From Dolomedes plantarius (taxonomy: Eukaryota; Arthropoda; Arachnida; Araneae; Dolomedidae), in assembly GCA_907164885.2 (NCBI GenBank), contig OU015493.1, positions 122,030,693 through 122,094,692 on the forward strand: a stretch of 64,000 bases of DNA, written 5' to 3'. This document shows, piece after piece, positions 48,700 through 59,061 of this stretch (its first letter is position 1; each line of letters starts with the position of its first letter). Both the position numbers and the translations under genes were made by a program. A model generated the notes under the pieces. That model was given only the letters and a program-made list of their open reading frames with translations, was not told the origin of the DNA and did no database searches.

Positions 48700-49990
48700 A
48701 TTACGGACAATATTGACTTTAATCGAATCATCGTCGTCTTTGGCAATGGCTGTTGAATTGTAACACGTGAAGGCAAGGTTTTAGATCACATTATACTTTT
48801 TTTTTATTTGCTCAAAAACTTTAGAAATGAAGATAATGGTTGAAGCTCGTGTTAATGGAAATTTCGTTATACAGTCAGAAAAAAAAAGAAAAAAAAGTAA
48901 ATAGATATGGATTATGATAGCATACTGTTATATTTTTAATTTTCTGGCTTCCCATGTTTCGTAAATCTAAAAGGGCAAAGGAATTGCCATTTGCCAAAAG
49001 CTCTCGACTTGCTAAATAATAGAAATGTAATTATATGATGATTTATTGGGTTAAAATTATATGGTGATTTATTGATGCCAAATTATTTGCGGAAATTCAA
49101 CTAAAAGATTTCTTAATGGGCAATGAAAATGGCCAGTTTAGCTGCGAATTCAAAAGTTCTCAAATGTACTTGATGATGAAATGGTTAAAAGAATCACATA
49201 ATTTATCTTGCACAGTAAAGTTTTTCCCATTTTAATTGGTTGGCTAATGGTTAGCAGTAATCTGTCCATTTGGCTAGCACTAATATCCCGAATAAGGAAT
49301 TTGATCTCTAAAAACTGAATCATTCTTGACGAAATAAAAAAGAAAAAGGTAAATTTGTACATAAAATTGAAAGAAAATGAGAATTATGAAACAAAGATAA
49401 GATTAAGCTACCATAAATAACTAAAACTTCATACAAAATGTCCCTTTAGGAATGTAGGAGGAAAAGAACTGTTGTAATATTAAACTTAAAGACTTTTCAC
49501 CTTGTTCTTATGTTTGAGTGACTTAAGTTGGACAAAATAAAATTTTATGTGAATCTAATGAAGTACTATAAGAGGGGTTCCTGGCTAGTTTATCTCTATC
49601 TGCAGTTCAAAGAGCTATACTTCGCGAAATGATGCTTAGTAAATATAGAAAAAAAAATTGTGCGGTCGGGGGACCCCCGTCAGGAACGAAGTCCCTTTAC
49701 GTTATTTTTTCAACTCTAAACGTGACTTAATATGTTGATTTCTATTGATTATATTAGTGTATTTTTGTCACGCCAAAAAGCGCATCCCTCTTTTATTCAA
49801 CTCTCTCTCTCTCTCTAATTTGTATATTTTATTTTTATTTTTTATCATTTTTTCAAAGCAAAAATGTAAAGTAAGGATTTAAATCAACAAATTTCATTTA
49901 ATATTTTTGAAAAAATAGTCATTTATTAAAAATTAAGTATAAAATAGTGAATTATAAATTATATATAAAAAATTCCAAATAAGAAAAAAT
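48700..49990. other. Intergenic sequence without recognised features
   Basis: AT-rich; a (CT)n run at about 49800. No supported gene. Confidence 0.5.
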
Positions 49991-49995
49991 TCCTT

Positions 49996-50424
49996 TTAAA
50001 TTTTATCATTATATTGTATTATGGTAATTATTGGCTTATGGTAACTATAATAAGATGCATATGTTTGAGATTCAATTTTATCCAAGTATCTCAAGAAAAC
50101 AGCATCAACGGTTGTACAGTATTTCGTTGTGAACTGCGCTGGGTCATTATTAATACTTAAATCAAATGTACCTGATAAAAAAGTTGTGAACTTTTCAAAT
50201 TTTTCTTTATCATTGAAGTTAACGTTGAGGTCTCCAGCCAATATGAGTGGAAGTTTATGAAAATTATGGTTAAGTAATTTAGAACCTCCCTCAGTGTATT
50301 CTAACAACGATCGATGGATAAATAAGTTTAAATAATATTTACCCGTGTTTAGAATTGAGGTTATACAGCTCACCGCGCACAATGCTTGCTGCTCGAATCT
50401 CGATACTCGCACGAACACACACAC
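49996..50424 (-). pseudogene. Endonuclease/exonuclease/phosphatase-domain fragment of a transposable element
   Basis: A 142-codon open frame whose last about 110 residues look like an EEP (AP-endonuclease-like) domain: LPLILAGDLNVNFNDKEKF (GDxN catalytic motif), then TTKYCTTVDAVFLRYLDK (TTxD motif) and YYSYHKPI, which occupies the place of the C-terminal SDH motif with Tyr instead of Asp. Such domains accompany non-LTR retrotransposons and some Helitrons, where they nick DNA. The N-terminal two dozen residues probably are not part of the protein, and no RT or helicase follows. So it is a fragment, though still open over the domain. Confidence 0.7.
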
Positions 50425-50684
50425 ATAGAACCGTATATTATAGAAAGAGACAGAGAGAAAGAGAAAGAAAGGGAAAGGTCGCCTAGAGGGGGCATGGTAG
50501 CGAGGTATATAAAGATTCTTGGAGTGCCATGGTCGAACGACTTTACCTCCAGTAGCAAGATATGTGCATCAGAAAATATGTGCTCAGCAGTAAATAAAAA
50601 TATAAAAATTAAGCCTTCTTCAAATAAGTAGAATTAAAATTATAATAAGAATTAAAAGAATAAAATTCAAATATTCAGAATTAT

Positions 50685-50765
50685 CTACATAAAAAGCATC
50701 CACCGGGATCGAAACAGGGACCAAAGTATAGGAGCAGCGCGCTCTACCACTGTGAAAGCCATAGC
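50685..50765 (-). repeat. tRNA-like SINE head or tRNA pseudogene
   Basis: Minus strand AGTGGTAGAGCGCGCTGCTC (A-box) and CCTGTTTCGATCCCGGTGG (B-box) at tRNA-like spacing. Pairing of the acceptor stem is not apparent, so a functional tRNA gene is unlikely. Confidence 0.55.
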
Positions 50766-50869
50766 ACAGCAAGTTGAAGTGATTAGTTGAATACATTCGC
50801 ACCAAGATTAGATGGAGGGGGCATAACGCTTTTTCCTTACGTGACGATTTCTGGCAGTTCACTCTACTG

Positions 50870-52850
50870 TAAGCCGCGTAAAAGAACTTCGTTCCAAAAA
50901 TCCTCCAGGGTGTGACGCTTACAGCAACGTATCTGTCAGTGATAGTTTTAAAATTTAGACTAATTCATATCACTGCCGCACGCACTACAGAGTTATTAAA
51001 ATTAAATATCTCGTCTTTCTTACCCATCATGTGTCTTCATGCCATTTTTTAATTTATTTAAGAAATTATAGGAAAAAAACCCATAAGTATTGAAAGTAGG
51101 CAATCCTATTAAACTTTCAATGAATTATCCTGCTCACTGTGATATCATTAATTCAGCTTAATGACATGGCATCCGTAAGTTTCTGAACTTTTTTGACATT
51201 CAAAGCAATGCAATTTTCATGTTTGGCTTGATTTGGTTTATTTTAATATCAACAAAGTAACATACAGACAATATGAGTAGTTTCTAGGTGCTAGTCATTA
51301 CATGGTTCGAACGTCTAAGCTAGACTCTGTATCCTCTCTCTTAACATTCACTGAATCATTGTAACGCAACCTCCTCTGTCACACTTAACTCATTAAACTT
51401 TTTTCTCATTGAAAGAGCAAGCCTGTGACCGGGACAGGAATAGTACCTAATATCTTCAACATTCAGGTACGATATTCAAATCAATGAACTCTTTTCAACC
51501 ACTCAGGGAAATTATTATTTCGTCAAGTTTAAAGTTCGAGACCATTTCTGAGTAGTTCTCACGTATATGGGATTAGATTTCAGAACCGAAAGTTTTGGGG
51601 AAAACAAACATTTACTTGATGCGTCGTCTTTAGAGAATATCAGAAAGTCATATGAAATAAACTTTCTTTGCCGATATCCACATTTAATTCTGACCTTTTT
51701 AAAAAACTGTTTATGTGATATTGCCGACAAGATTACAATTTCTTTTGTGTTCAACATGAGACAAAAATACATCATAAAAATCCTTACTTCATTTACAAAT
51801 ACTTAACTATTTTTCTGAAATTTCAATCTGTCTTTAAGGGTACATCTCTCTCTCAACAGATAGATAATAAAAGTAATCGAAATTAATATACAGCAGAACG
51901 TCTATTATACTATTTTTTTCAGCTATTAATGAATTTCCCTATTCCTGCAAAAATCCTTATGAAAATAATACGAAGTAATTTCAGCCATACGTTTCTGAGT
52001 TCAGCCTGAAATTAATTCATAATTTTTTCCTACGGTGGTTTAGAGGAAAATCTAACTTTCACTTGGACCAATAATTTTGCCAGGAGCAAACTGTGGGGTT
52101 TACCAAATGCAACAAACCTGTATGCTAAATAACACGCTTACACACTTAAGAACAGTAGGGTTACATTTTAACGAAATGTCCAGAGTGATTCCCAACTTCG
52201 TCGTGGTAGCTGGAAACAGTAGCTGCAAATGCCGATGAAACTAAAGATTTAGAATGCAGAAGCGAAAAGGAAGATGATAGCATTCAAGACCGACAACAAC
52301 AACCTAAGTGCATTCTTTTATTAAACAGAATAAAATCATATTGAATTAAGGATAATGCAAAAATGAATGCAAAAGGAGAGCTTTAATAACATGAAGGCAG
52401 GAAGTTTTCTCAGATCGTTCACCAATTACCAAAATCCCAACTTCACTAGCTATGCGAAAGAGATCAGCTAAAAACAGAAAATTTTCAGTCAAACTATTAG
52501 TTGAGCCGAGATACTAAAAAAATGTTCGATATAATTTTTTTCGATATAATTTTTATATTTAACTAGCTAAATATTAAAATATTTTTGCTATGATTTTAAA
52601 AAGTCATTTTAACTATTTTATGTAATAAAATAGTTTATTAAATAGTTTACGTAATAAACTATTATATTACATTTTAAATAATTACATAAATTAGTTATAT
52701 TACATTTTAAATAAGTACATAAATTAGTTTATTGCATAAACTAATTTATGTAATAAATTTTAAAATTTTAAAACTAAGGAAATAAAATTCAATCGGTAGT
52801 TCTTTTAGTTGTTTATTTCAGTATTATTTTAGAAATAAGGAATCTGCATT
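50870..52850. other. Intergenic sequence without recognised genes
   Basis: AT-rich. Opposite-strand ORFs at 51515-51806 overlap and have no recognised product. 52540-52760 is an AT-only stretch with a repeated TATTACATTTTAAATAA word. Confidence 0.5.
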
Positions 52851-52856
52851 ATTTCT

Positions 52857-53021
52857 TGATTACTAGTGCAATGGCATTTGATACCAAAGTCTACAGGTTC
52901 GAGTCTTACTGTTGGAGTAGGTATCTATCAGAATTTGGAATAGACTAAGCTTTGTAGCTAGACTAGGTCCTGTCTAATTAGCCCTAATTTAGCAAAAGAA
53001 CCATAACGCTTCAAAACCAAT
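52857..53021 (+). repeat. tRNA-derived SINE, family S, diverged copy 3
   Basis: B-box GGTTCGAGTCTTAC, then a body sharing GTCTAATTAGCC and the terminal CTTCAAAACC with the copies at 3.5 and 57.6 kb. More diverged, so probably older. Confidence 0.7.
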
Positions 53022-53439
53022 TTTAATATGTTTTTTTATCAGTTCACTGAATTCACTTACGCGACGTTCACAGATGTACGATCTTATCTGGAACCAGCAT
53101 CAACTACAAATGACATTGTTCTAAATGTCTTCAGAAAGATAGCTACAAAGAAATCTCTTTTAAAATACAGGATTTTCAAATGAGAAATTGAGACATATAC
53201 GCCGATAGCACATGAATGCTTATACTTTTGCGTCTTACCTGTTACTGTACACTGGTTACTTGGGTTTAAGACGGTTACAACTATAGTCTCTCTCTGAAGA
53301 GAATTTGTCGTGATGCAGAGAAGTGTAAGGAAGTTTAACGTGATCGAGATTGAAAAGAAAAGATACAACCTTTGTGCTCGAGGAATAAACAGGAAAACCA
53401 ACGTAAATAAAGCACAAATAGCAATAAGATGCAATTATT

Positions 53440-53488
53440 TTGCATACGGCCGTTTCGAAGTTACAAAGGAGCTTCTTCATCAGGGCAA
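53440..53488 (-). ncRNA. Hammerhead-ribozyme-like motif, left arm (mirror copy)
   Basis: Same layout on the minus strand, with CTGATGA at 53483-53477. The stem I strand is TTGCC and stem II is GAAGCT/AACTTC, so each of those stems has one mismatch. A weaker, probably decaying copy. Confidence 0.5.
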
Positions 53489-53574
53489 CGAACTTAGGGG
53501 CAGCTCAAAAAGCCGAAGACTAAGCCGAAGACTAAGGGCTTAGTCTTCGGATTTTTGAGCTACCACTAAGTTCG

Positions 53575-53623
53575 TTGCACTGATGAAGAAGCTCCTTTGT
53601 AGCTTCGAAACGGCCGTATGCAA
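53575..53623 (+). ncRNA. Hammerhead-ribozyme-like motif, right arm
   Basis: Order of parts: stem I 5' strand TTGCA, core CTGATGA (53580-53586), one extra A, stem II GAAGCT/AGCTTC around a 7-nt loop, core GAA, stem III ACGG/CCGT, cleavage nucleotide A (53618), stem I 3' strand TGCAA. All three stems pair perfectly, and the conserved A-U at the base of stem III is present. Stem III has no loop, as in hammerheads thought to act as dimers. The extra A after CTGATGA departs from the strict consensus. Activity is untested. Confidence 0.6.
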
Positions 53624-53688
53624 AATAATTGCATCTTATTGCTATTTGTGCTTTATTTACGTTGGTTTTCCTGTTTATGATCGAGATT

Positions 53689-54367
53689 ACCATATTTTTC
53701 AGATGATAAGACACACCTCAAATTTGTGGGAGGATTTTTAGAAAAGAATATTTTGCATTTTGTTAGGTGTATAAAGATATTTACAATTTCTTATTTAGTA
53801 AATATAAAAAATAAATATATATAACGATTACAGTAAAACCTCGTTTATCCGGACAAACTGGGACCATAGTCAATCCGGATAATCGAAAATCGGATAATCA
53901 ATCCGGATAATCGATAAACCGGGTAATATGGGTAATAAGCAAAACAAAATCCTTAACTAAGCAGACTTATCTTTTATTAAGATAAAAAACTATGTTTTGT
54001 AACAAAATTACATAGTATTGTTTACAAGACATTAAAAAAATATAAAAATAACTTTTCACATCATTTCTTAACAAATAATTGGTAAGTCTCATAAAACTTT
54101 CTTAAACTCCACAAAAAGCATTTTATTGCCATAATTTATTGTACTTTCTATGCAGGAACTGTACATTGAACAAACTAAAAAGCGAATATTTGGCGAACAT
54201 GTAGTTACGTTCTTGCTATCATAGTTACAAATTATTATCTAATGTGAACGTTAAATACAAATAATGTCTACAAATCTGATCCGGATTATCCGGAGATCTG
54301 GATCAACGAGGAATCACAGTTCGGATCAACGATTCAGAAAAAAAAGGTTTTATTGTATTTTAAATAA

Positions 54368-54407
<40 letters not shown>

Positions 54408-54516
54408 ATAAAATATTCATTTTGTTTTAATGTTACCCTCAGACATCAGACGCACCCCAATTTTAAGTTGATTTTTTCATGTACAAAGGTGCATCTTATG
54501 GTCCGAAAAATACGGT
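53689..54516. mobile_element. TIR MITE family P, copy 2, interrupted by a pogo-like MITE
   Basis: Outer ends ACCATATTTTTCAGATGATA (left) and GGTCCGAAAAATACGGT (right) are those of the family copy at 5041-5380, and the flanking interior sequences align with it on both sides. The copy is split by a second element at 53831-54355. A short (CT)n(TA)n tract at 54370-54406 occupies the position where copy 1 has its long (TA)n. Confidence 0.8.
53831..54355. mobile_element. pogo/Tigger-like MITE nested in family P
   Basis: A 525-bp insert flanked by TA. Left end CAGTAAAACCTCGTTTATCC; right end, minus strand, CAATAAAACC, with inner repeats of CCGGATAATC on both sides. The CAGT(A/G)AAACCTCG start and TA target site are those of pogo/Tigger-type elements. 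No transposase ORF, so non-autonomous. Confidence 0.75.
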
Positions 54517-54519
54517 AAT

Positions 54520-57500
54520 ATTTATATTTTTCAATACCTTAATTAGCTGTATGTGATTAAAATGCAATTAAATTTAACCACACATACGAAGAGTTAAGAA
54601 AAGGAAAATCCATGGATAAAACTATTTTTTTGTAATAGGGAAGTATTTATTTTAGGGTGGTAGTTCTAAAACTCAACATGGAGTAGATAGTAGTATTGAG
54701 TTTTAGGTATTCATAAGTGCAAACAAATATTGTAATAAAAGTATGCACATAAAATTAAACGTTAAGTAAATATCTTACAAATTGAGAAATGCTGCAGTTT
54801 TGAGTGACACACTTTTGTTAAGTAGGGTATTAAAATAATTTTTTCAGAGGTCTTTGCTTTTCCCCATCTCCGTCTGAGTTTTAAATTTATCTTTGGGTTG
54901 TGGAAGCATCAAAGAAAATTGTCAAAATATTACAGTTTTCAAGGTAGTGCAGAAAAGGAGTATGAATCTTTCCATATAAATAACTTTTTACATCTTTCCT
55001 ATATTATGAATAATAATTTAAAGATACTTAGGCAATACGTTTTGATTTCATATTATTAGTGTATGATATTTGCTTCATACAAGGAAAATTAATTTCTGCT
55101 TCAAAACAGCGCCTTAATACTATCTGGTATTTTTCAAGAAAGTTTATTCATTGTGTCTATGTAAAAGATCATATTCTACAGGACATGTCTTTCAATTCTT
55201 TTAATTTATCACCCAAATTTTGAATTTTTTAAACCCTTGTAAGGGATATGTTCTGGAGATTTCAGTTTCCATCAAAGAACTAAATTTCTTGCATATATTT
55301 TAGTGTTATCATCCGAGGTAGACAAATACTTCTTTGTTTTTGAAACATCAAGATATAACGAAATCGCGATATTAGTTCACTATAAGTTATCTCGCATTTC
55401 TAACTGAATATTTCCTTTAGAGACTGGAACTGTTCATATGGAGGTTATGGGACTAAATAAGACCAGGATAATAAGACATTTCATGTGCAATATTTTTATA
55501 TGGACCGTATCTACAAACAGACTAAACACGGAAGAGAGAATGTTGTTAATTATAAATTCCTCTATGATTACATTTTAATAAAGAGTGTTGAACATTATGC
55601 AAACATAAAATTATCCTTTTGAGCTTATCCTCACAATCAGTGAATTTCCTATTTAAATATAACGAAACAAAATGGCGGAAAAAAGTTGGCTTACCTTCAC
55701 AGGAGTCTTAATGAGGAAAGACGGATGGTTACAAGAAAAAGGAGAGCAGAAAACGTGAATGGATGTGCTTTCAAAAGAACATGTTGATGCAAATTCCGTA
55801 TTTTGTTTTTAGCCTTCTTTTTTTTTATCTCCCTCGATGTAAATTTGGGAGTGGCACGTGTTTCAGAACAATTACATGAAATTAAATGTCTTGGATGAGT
55901 TTTCGAAGAAGTTGTTGAATTTAGATTTTATGTCATCGAGTATTGATCGGAGTGGATTTTTTTTCCATCTCAAGTAGAGAGAAAGAGGAAATGTTTGTTT
56001 ATTTCATTTATCTCTCAAATAAAATGGGTTATCCGATCATCTTGATATCAATCACGGATAAAACTCTCTGGTATCACATTTTTAACGCATAAATATTTAT
56101 GACGAGCTATGTTTGCCGGGAAAAATCTGTCATATTCACATTTTGTATAACTAGGAAATAAGTAGTTTTTGCATTTTTTAATATTGATGTTGGATTTAAT
56201 GGGATATTTATAGTTATTTTTCAGCATCAAATTATTCTAATCTACATTTTAATTTGCGAAAAATTATTAAGGAAGTAGAGCTTAAATTTGCTCGGGAAAT
56301 GGAGGCGGAAATTTTTCAGCATATAAGTTTCATTTGATAATTTTAAACATATTTTTAAATAAAATCCAAATATTCCTCGAACATAAACCACTTATTCATT
56401 AAAACATAGTTTTAATTCAGTAAACCTTCACTATATAAGATTTTCATATAATATGCATAGATCGCATTTTCTTGTTTAGTAAATAATTAATTCTTATCCA
56501 GCTTAGCAAAATAAAATTTCTTTCTCGAATTCTAATTTCATTAAAAGTTGAAGAAAGTTATATTTCCATTATTTATAACAGACCAGTTACATTCGATAAA
56601 TAATTATAAATGTCTTTAGAAAAATTAAGAGAAATATATACCTTTAGGGGCTTTGCTTTAGCACTATTTTGTATAAATATTTTACATCACGTGAAAAGTG
56701 CATGCTAATTTAAGCTCTTCTTATAGATGAAAACATCTACATATTTTTCCGTTGCCGGTATTATAGCCTTTAAGAAATTTTAGATTAATTATCAAGTTAT
56801 TTATAGTCTCTTTCAGCTGTATGACTTTTATTTTTAGGTTACCTATACTACCATTTCAATGTTCTGAGGATTTCTTGCTGGTGGTATATGTTTCTATATT
56901 TCTTCATATATTAATTTTGCATTGTCAGTTATACCTAAATAAGGAAAGGGAAAACATCAGTAATAGCGATGTTTAAAAGGAACTTTTCTGCTCTAATTGT
57001 TAGTAAGAAAATTGAATCATATTATATATGCATATAGTTAGCATGTTATTTACAGTAATAAAATTTTTACAGTTTACGACAAAAGTATAAACAAATATTC
57101 AAGATGACTGAATATGGCAGAGATACTAATATTTTCTTATTTCTAAAAGAAATTAATTGATCGGATTACTTATAATTACTGTAGTATAGTAATTTAAATT
57201 TTAAACAGATGAATTTATATATTATACTAAAAGGCGGTCGGGTGAAGAGGAAATGAGTCGGAATCAGTCGAGACGATCATCCTCCAATGCATCAGAAAGT
57301 GTAATGCATTGGAGTATTTTTAAGGAAATTTGGAATTTCAGCACTAAGACAGAGGAAACAGGCAAAATTAATAGAAGAAGATCTTATTTAGTCTTGTCAA
57401 AAGACTATTAGACGATTTAAAGGAACTTTCTTAATTTTAGCCAAATTTGCAAAACAATCCTTGATTTTTCTCCCGTTTTTCTTTTTTGAAGAAACATTTG

Positions 57501-57570
57501 CAAATATTTTGCATTCACTGTACTGTTTTTGAGTCGAGTGCCAAATTATAGCCGCACATTCAAACGATTT
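54520..57570. other. Intergenic sequence without recognised features
   Basis: AT-rich, no supported gene. A 60-codon minus ORF at 56048 is Lys/Asn-rich and unremarkable. Confidence 0.5.
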
Positions 57571-57589
57571 ACTCCAAAATCAGAGGGCC

Positions 57590-57756
57590 AGGTGATGGCC
57601 AAATGGCTAGGGCACTGGCATTCGGTTCAGATAATGTGGGTTCGAGTCCCACTGTAGGCATGGATGTTTGTAGCCGATCGGAATCGGTTTTAAACTGTAG
57701 GCCCCGGTCGAATTAGCCATCGTGTAGCAAAAAGTTGACCGTAGTGCTCCAAACCG
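57590..57756 (+). repeat. tRNA-derived SINE, family S, copy 2, with target-site duplication
   Basis: A 167-bp SINE with an A-box-like segment (GATGGCCAAATGGCTAGG), B-box GGTTCGAGTCCC, the family body and a tail ending GCTCCAAACC. It is bracketed by a perfect 13-bp direct repeat, AAATCAGAGGGCC, at 57577-57589 and 57757-57769. That is the expected mark of LINE-mediated retrotransposition and defines both ends. Confidence 0.9.
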
Positions 57757-57769
57757 AAATCAGAGGGCC

Positions 57770-59050
57770 CCGGGTTGCCTAGTTGTCGGCTGATCTGTAC
57801 TGTCTGGCCGGCGCCCAGGCTCATATGAAACATCACCGAACATGGGAAATTAACCTTCGGCTGTGTATACAGGAATTGCTACGCACCGCCAGTTTTCGGT
57901 GAATCATGACCCGATACACGAAAGTGGAGGGGGCCTAGGCGTCAAACTCATTACTCCGAAATCAGCTGCAATCTTATTAATAACATCCAACTTTTGGCTT
58001 TATTTCAGTTGTAACAACTTTTTCAATACACCATTACGCTCATTAGCTGCTAATTGCTTCGTTTTTGGTACTCCTTCTTTGCAATCCAACTCTACTTTCA
58101 CCAAAATTCTCCATTTCCTAAACACGGCTGGAGTTACTCTATTTTACACAAGATACAAAATTTTTCTTATTAAAATTTTTTTCACTTAACCAAAAACAAA
58201 TGTCTTCTTACTACGATCCGTTATTTTACGATCACTGTCAGTTAAAAAACAGGTTACTTGATTACTAAAATGTTTACATCATCCGTTAGTCTTCAATATA
58301 TTTTAAAATGTATAACCTATTTTCGGACAGTGGGAGTAATATCCATAGTTAATATCACTCAAGAGAAATGTAAATTGTTACATAATTTTAATTTAGTCGT
58401 TGCAAATAGCAGAATAATAAATAACAGAAATAAATCTTCATACCCATGTCATCAAAACCATCATGTTAAATAATGAAACAAAAGTTAATACTATGTTCTA
58501 TGGTTAATTTCTTATATGTATGTTTCAGAAGTTTTATAACATGCATTTTTTTTATTTTTATCATCGGTAGTTTTATGTATTTTTGATACCCAGACTTATA
58601 TAGTTGTACGCTAACTTGCTTGAAGATATTTAATTGCTCATTTTAGATTTTTATATCCTTCAAGCATAAAATGTAATAAAAAAAATCCTTCAAGCATAAA
58701 ATGAATTAAAAAGTTCTTAAACATATTGTTTTCGTCACGAACTTGAAATAATCACGAAATTTAAGTATTATAATATTCTTATCCATTGGTATTAAATGTT
58801 TTAAATAATTTATTTTCTTTGCGTTTCTTTTACGCTATTTCTTGGGTTTTTGTTATAAAATTTGATATGAATGTCATTATTTATTTTATCTGTAAATAAA
58901 TACAACGAAATATGTCAATTCTTCTTTGTTTATAGTTCATTAAAAGTAAATATAAACATTTCTACCAGAATGAATACTGCTTTCATGGATGCTGAGAATA
59001 TAAAAATTGCTTTATTCATTAGTTTTATTTTTAACTTCATAACATGAAGT
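57770..59050. other. Intergenic sequence, unrecognised ORFs only
   Basis: The plus ORF at 57863-58189 (108 codons) has no recognised domain. A CCTTCAAGCATAAAATG word is repeated at about 58657-58703. Confidence 0.45.
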
Positions 59051-59061
59051 AAATTTAAATA

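Larger units (their letters stand above)
53385..53678. repeat. 294-bp near-perfect palindrome
   Basis: Left arm begins ATAAACAGGAAAACCAACG and the right arm ends with its reverse complement. The left arm has an extra 12-bp unit, AGCCGAAGACTA, near the centre and a few substitutions (e.g. GGGGCAGC against GTGGTAGC). Confidence 0.95.
53341..53688. mobile_element. Foldback insert flanked by 11-bp direct repeats (possible Penelope-like/retrozyme fragment)
   Basis: TGATCGAGATT occurs at 53341-53351 and 53678-53688. Between them lies a near-perfect palindrome (53385-53678) with arms of about 140 bp and hardly any spacer. Each arm encodes the same hammerhead-like RNA motif on opposite strands, and the two strands give nearly identical peptides from the arms. 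An 11-bp direct repeat would suit a retrotransposed insertion. The 33 bp between the left direct repeat and the left arm (GA-rich) are not part of the palindrome. Confidence 0.6.

Noticed and set aside
52540..52760. AT palindromes as an origin or matrix-attachment site
   Set aside because: Low-complexity AT sequence folds this way by chance; nothing specific supports the call.
53310..53714. Pair of ORFs encoding the same NRKTNVNKAQIAIRCNYFAY peptide on opposite strands
   Set aside because: A consequence of the palindrome; no family recognised. The RNA motif explains the conservation better than a protein.
57863..58189. 108-codon plus ORF
   Set aside because: No recognisable domain, AT-driven composition, no repeat or splice support.
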